Source of the DNA: Rhynchopus sp. YZ270_cl-10
Lineage: Eukaryota; Euglenozoa; Diplonemea; Diplonemida; Diplonemidae
Assembly: GCA_964035575.1 (NCBI GenBank)
Contig: OZ037856.1
Span: forward strand, 868,001-932,000
DNA: 64,000 nt
Reading direction: 5' to 3'
Shown here: positions 61,001-64,000 of the stretch, piece after piece
Position numbering within the stretch: position 1 is the stretch's first letter
How the letters are laid out: each line of letters starts with the position of its first letter
Translations under genes and position numbers: made by a program
The notes under the pieces: model-generated
What the model was told of the DNA's origin: nothing
What the model saw: only the letters and a program-made list of their open reading frames with translations
Database searches by the model: none

Positions 61001-64000
61001 GCTGCTGCGGTGTGCGAGATGGACGAATGCACTGCAGGCTGCAACACATGCCAGAAGGATGTGTGTGTCAACGCCGGGCAGTCCTGCAAGGACCCCGACG
61101 TGACTGTGCTCAACGACTGGAAGTGCAGTCTCACATGCAACTCCCCAGCAACGACTGTGCACAACACGGGTGCACCTGCCGTGTGCCCAGACGTCGACGA
61201 ATGCGCGCTCCCTGGCGGCAACATCTGTGACGGCAGCGGCCAGGTATGCGAGGACACTAACTTCGGCACGGCGGACACGTGGCTGTGCAAATGCAAGCCG
61301 CCCTCCACCAACGAGGCGCACCTTGCACTTGCAGACTGTTCCTTTGATGAATGCACTGAACCCTGCACCAACTGTGAGAACGATGCCTGCACCAACGCTG
61401 GACAAACCTGCGTCGACACGGACCTCCTTGCAGTCGGCACCTGGACGTGCACATGCAAAGCACCTGCCACAGGAGACAAGCAGCTCGGTGTCGCAGTCTG
61501 CACTCTTGATGAGTGCACGGTGACGACGGTGTGCACGGACCAGGACCAGGACTGCAGTGATATGGACACAGCGGAGCGGTCGAGGGACGACTGGGTGTGC
61601 AAATGCAAGCTGCCGCTTCTTGGGAAGGCAACTGCGGCAGCTGCGGCGTGTGTTCTGGACGAGTGCACACAGACGTGCCCAACGTGCGAGGGGGGTACCA
61701 CATGCCAGCCTGCACAGCAGACATGTCTTGACCCGGACACATCCGGCACGTCTATTGGCGACTGGTACTGCGCCTGCAGTGCCCCACAGACAGGAGACTC
61801 GCGCGCCACCCCCACAACAGCTGCAACATGCCAATTCGATGAATGCAGCGACACCAACGCGCCTGTCTGCAGCGGTGCAGAGACATGCTTCGACAGCGAC
61901 CTCTCTGCAGCGTCGTCCTCCGACGCAGTGTGCTGTGTGGTGGCCACCAACCCTTCCACCATGCAACGCTTCTGCCAGGCACAGGTCTGCCAGTACGACG
62001 CTCTGACCGCAATGGTCCCGACTGACCTCAAACCGATTGGCATCAGCCCGCTGTGCGCTGCAGGGAAGGAGGTTGCACGAGGCGCGAACTGCCAATACAT
62101 CGACAGCACACCTGCATGCGTTGCGTACACATGCAAGGCAGACACAACGACGCGTATCATGTCCTGGGTGGAGGCCCCTACATGCCGCACACAGCACCCT
62201 ATCCCCACCTGCGCCAACGGAACACCTCTTCCATGCAAGACCACAGTCGACGAAGACTCCAGCATCTACGAGGCACTCTCCCCTACTACATCACGGCTCA
62301 CTGTGGCGGACGTAACGACGTCTCTTGTGGGCATTTCATCTGTGTGCACATGCGAAGGAAGTGGCACTGCGACTGCTACCTGCAGTGCGAAGACATTCAA
62401 CGACGCGGGCAGCTCTGGGGTGACGATTGACATTGTGAAGGACTTTGTTGGGACCATTCGGGTGGATTGTGTGCTCACAAACGAAACGTTCCCGGTACTG
62501 CAGAAACAGTTCACCATCGCAGAGGTGTTGGTTGCCCCAACTAACGACGCCCCGCAGATGAACGTCGTGGCCGACCAAGCGGAGTTTGCTGTGGCAGGGC
62601 GGCCACTCCCCATCGACGTTCTCTTCTTAGAGAATGTTCTGCCGGGGCCTGCCTCAGCATTGGACGAAACAGACCAAGAGGTGCTCGGATCATGTGACAA
62701 CCCGACAGATGCAGTCAGCCCCCCAAAGCTCTATGTCAACCCTATCACAAAAAACGCAAAACTGCGGCTCACCATTGCAAAGAAAGCAAGATCGCAGACG
62801 GTTGTCGTGCAATGCCATATCGATGATTCTGGGGTGCCAAGTCTTCGCACTATGTTACCACCGTTTACACTGACAATCAAGCGGGTGCAGTTTTCGAAAG
62901 AGGGTGCAAGGAAACGGTCGAAGACGGTCCATTCTGATGGAAGCAGCATTACATTCGCTTTGAAAGGTGTGCAGTTTGTGAAGACACATCCGATTCCATT
63001 TTCTGTGGCGGTGAAGGGGAGTGACCCTCCAGAGGTGTTGTACTTTGGTGGTGCACCGGGGGTGAAGCCGTTGTTTGAATTGACGACCGATCTTTCGAAG
63101 GAGCAGGCGAGTCAAGGGGTGTTCGCCACTGCACAGAAAAACGCAAATTTTATCAAACCCGAGATTGACAATGCAAGCGAAGATGAAGTGCTCGCTGGCG
63201 CCCAAAGCACGCTCACAGTGCATCTCAGCGACCCAACGTACCTTGCAGTCAGCCCGCAGGATGAGCACCTCTCCCTCCAGATGGACAGTCAAATCTTTGC
63301 TGCGCCAAACCACGAAGACATCTGCGATGCGTCGCTTTGCTCCCACGACGTTACCATTGAATCCGAAACCCCTCTCCCCGAGAACCTCGAAGTTGTACAG
63401 GCCACCACCACCTCTCAAATCGCCTTCGTCGCGAGCTCTTCTGCAGGAACAAAAACCGGGTTTTTGGCATTAGTCAACCGGGCCATGTTGTGCCCAGGGA
63501 ATGGACCGGAGCAGCTCGATCGTACCCTCAACCCTCTTGGTCTTGCGGTGGGTGAAGGAACCTATCGAGAGTACAACGGAGGCACTGTGGGTTCGATTAT
63601 CATGCACGTTGCACTGCTTTCGTTGGTAGGCTCTGTGGCAGTGTACTTCATCCAACGATACCTCCACGACATCAAAACCAACCCCGACCACACCATGAAG
63701 TGGGGCCTCTCCTACATCTTCATGAAAGCCCGGGTCGGCTGGGTGGTCATCCCCTGCACCTTCCTCTACGGTGGTGCGGTGCTCTCCTCTATTACCTGCA
63801 TTATCTACAGCAGCATAGGGTACAAGGTGCTGGGCCTCATGGTTATATTGAGTATTGGCTTGGGGTTTCCGGTGTACTCTATTATGATGGTCCGTAAGGT
63901 AGGCGGGTACTGTGAATTTGGACCAGCAGAGCATGTGACTGAAAAGAAGAACACAGTGTTGAGAAAGGTGTTCTGGGGTCCACACAGTTGGAATGTATCG
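58001..64000 (+). CDS. Large Cys-rich surface protein with lectin-like and EGF-like units (3' end outside window)
   Basis: The frame stays open for 2,000 codons and leaves the window. A signal peptide (MYVRCVALSLLTLLLEVQAG) starts it. Residues 20-340 hold about five Cys-rich modules of similar pattern, several ending in YxYxCC or YxCC. Residues 543-707 resemble a C-type lectin domain (APYLTTITSQEEWDFLV, then a Trp/Gly-rich part ending VSYICEAG). Residues 735-1335 are 11 EGF-like units beginning DEC or NEC with a CxNAGQTCxDPD core and DWxCxC; the Asp-Glu-Cys start fits calcium-binding EGF. Beta-rich extracellular text follows. Membrane helices lie at about 1862-1883, 1911-1936 and 1940-1963. 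It is probably a cell-surface adhesion or receptor protein. No introns are seen so far. The long minus-strand frames over 60.5-62.3 kb are shadows. Confidence 0.88.
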   Translation, partial: MYVRCVALSLLTLLLEVQAGVVFSTCDSPLVVGVLKMVQLECPADNFLQSVSFTRDECPVDMLKMKGVCQPVSGVANTCEYRETTCSADPREQEIKCTGTEVLHQVKVLTTGCTSPVKRFKLGYSCCDLSSKGTPIKTTHITPCDKLPDVTASILTGPAMRCGEGRFLNEFTMVSAHCDVSPFVGYRAYAYTCLGFTTITQPPTDFTPCYDKTTSSLDGLQSFDVSCIHQNSGLQGIELTSDGCGGGDAYRMQYGCITDNAIGDMCYYKYTECVDTDGFDTFQNYLFDCMETDFLGVMSEMKMMDPAVDPATTCPVANMRKYRYSCCRMTKEAGYTSTTAYGSPAAYRPEYTYLADLSPIQCSPTVGTHAFLSMFRVSTDGTAQGSNEYRAKSLCLVPCDPNFGWTKNYCNHCPDIYQQTSCSGCAFAHYNFPECTELAATVCPNGFTPIETERKLPLQGFSIPDQSVSVDKMTLGIFDHYQQGVHTLALIHADVAANWLDAEGMLKLTAVSGPQTLQWWGDRINLVEFATTVPVTAVNTPVIGYYAGDNGHYFYKTGRVYSYFTTQNLQGGPYTPPTAAALPDLCKGKGNTDQAPYLTTITSQEEWDFLVNTFGLVSNPDVILTGGVSEQDAAAKFYRWKTGIEKYDESDLGTSFWHGDRASGGDLGIFNAFGASYPASDSGYVVIKKGEWRDYDLSTVGKKVSYICEAGGLPGEIQMWSGFTVLNNNLICEVDECVHVCPTCNQGACETVGQTCNDPSLDPYSLSDWICSCPAPSTATHVAGAADCSQADECKIVAVNNTCSTVGQFCVDPDQGVSDDWTCSCVAPETGTAVTGNQAHCILDECTTTQVCANANQTCKDADTTVSSTGDWDCTCNDSSGISQRAAAASCPVSLDECTDPNNMAVCETDGQTCTDDDFFNLRTWYCECVSPLVGTRALTKKAVCVAADVNECTDTCPTCAGDTCETQGTMPGHCQDPNLQQLSDWLCICDDPATGSMQTAAAVCEMDECTAGCNTCQKDVCVNAGQSCKDPDVTVLNDWKCSLTCNSPATTVHNTGAPAVCPDVDECALPGGNICDGSGQVCEDTNFGTADTWLCKCKPPSTNEAHLALADCSFDECTEPCTNCENDACTNAGQTCVDTDLLAVGTWTCTCKAPATGDKQLGVAVCTLDECTVTTVCTDQDQDCSDMDTAERSRDDWVCKCKLPLLGKATAAAAACVLDECTQTCPTCEGGTTCQPAQQTCLDPDTSGTSIGDWYCACSAPQTGDSRATPTTAATCQFDECSDTNAPVCSGAETCFDSDLSAASSSDAVCCVVATNPSTMQRFCQAQVCQYDALTAMVPTDLKPIGISPLCAAGKEVARGANCQYIDSTPACVAYTCKADTTTRIMSWVEAPTCRTQHPIPTCANGTPLPCKTTVDEDSSIYEALSPTTSRLTVADVTTSLVGISSVCTCEGSGTATATCSAKTFNDAGSSGVTIDIVKDFVGTIRVDCVLTNETFPVLQKQFTIAEVLVAPTNDAPQMNVVADQAEFAVAGRPLPIDVLFLENVLPGPASALDETDQEVLGSCDNPTDAVSPPKLYVNPITKNAKLRLTIAKKARSQTVVVQCHIDDSGVPSLRTMLPPFTLTIKRVQFSKEGARKRSKTVHSDGSSITFALKGVQFVKTHPIPFSVAVKGSDPPEVLYFGGAPGVKPLFELTTDLSKEQASQGVFATAQKNANFIKPEIDNASEDEVLAGAQSTLTVHLSDPTYLAVSPQDEHLSLQMDSQIFAAPNHEDICDASLCSHDVTIESETPLPENLEVVQATTTSQIAFVASSSAGTKTGFLALVNRAMLCPGNGPEQLDRTLNPLGLAVGEGTYREYNGGTVGSIIMHVALLSLVGSVAVYFIQRYLHDIKTNPDHTMKWGLSYIFMKARVGWVVIPCTFLYGGAVLSSITCIIYSSIGYKVLGLMVILSIGLGFPVYSIMMVRKVGGYCEFGPAEHVTEKKNTVLRKVFWGPHSWNVS

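Noticed and set aside
60511-62265. Minus-strand frames of 468 and 584 codons opposite the EGF-like region
   Set aside because: The + strand frame is continuous with a signal peptide, lectin-like domain and regular EGF-like units; the antisense frames are shadows of that Cys-rich repeat.

Overview
This window is nuclear DNA from a eukaryote, most likely a free-living protist. I support fifteen protein-coding genes, a cluster of box C/D snoRNA-like genes and one truncated gene copy. Seven of the genes contain spliceosomal-type introns, 18 in all, and exon phases and domain content agree across every junction. Donors are nearly all GTATG or GTACG, and 16 of 18 acceptors are ACAG. All fifteen genes lie on the + strand. 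A pyrimidine tract ending in AG sits shortly before several start codons. Both features would fit long co-directional transcription units with spliced-leader trans-splicing, as in Euglenozoa (diplonemids have cis-introns too). That placement is an inference from layout only.

Layout. 0-4.4 kb: a cytosolic-type sulfotransferase, a partial tandem copy of it cut after 13 codons, and a PPR-like protein. 5.1-10.1 kb: three Nudix (CoA-diphosphatase type) paralogues, each with a C-terminal membrane helix. 11.1-12.9 kb: a tail-anchored Q-SNARE in three exons. 12.9-17.1 kb: repeats, including a 468-bp AT-rich terminal-inverted-repeat element. 17.1-20.5 kb: a six-exon PXK-type gene (PX domain, pseudokinase, very large Pro/Gly linker, WH2). 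22.7-26.7 kb: a small basic protein, a coiled-coil protein and a 576-residue orphan. 26.7-29.4 kb: two palindromic elements and an LSU rRNA fragment. 29.5-31.4 kb: a Golgi-type GT31/C1GalT-like glycosyltransferase.

31.4-41.7 kb is a gene desert with a composite 7-bp satellite, an SSU rRNA scrap and a hAT transposon remnant. 41.7-43.5 kb: a PH-like/coiled-coil/zinc-finger protein. 45.2-47.3 kb: a six-EF-hand calcium-binding protein. 47.3-53.1 kb: a homopolymer-rich desert. 53.16-53.68 kb: four near-identical 78-bp C/D snoRNA-like units. 53.7-57.9 kb: a large PPR-like protein. From 58.0 kb to the end of the window runs the first 2,000 codons of a large Cys-rich surface protein (C-type-lectin-like region, 11 EGF-like units, at least three membrane helices).

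The strongest unusual signals are: (1) several short repeat families that lie on the sense strand and recur inside introns or just upstream of genes, which look like introner-like elements; (2) the tandem snoRNA-like array; and (3) a paired satellite in which two copies of one module have expanded different 7-mers. The genes have mixed housekeeping, trafficking and surface functions and do not form an obvious pathway. The Nudix trio and the sulfotransferase pair are local duplications.
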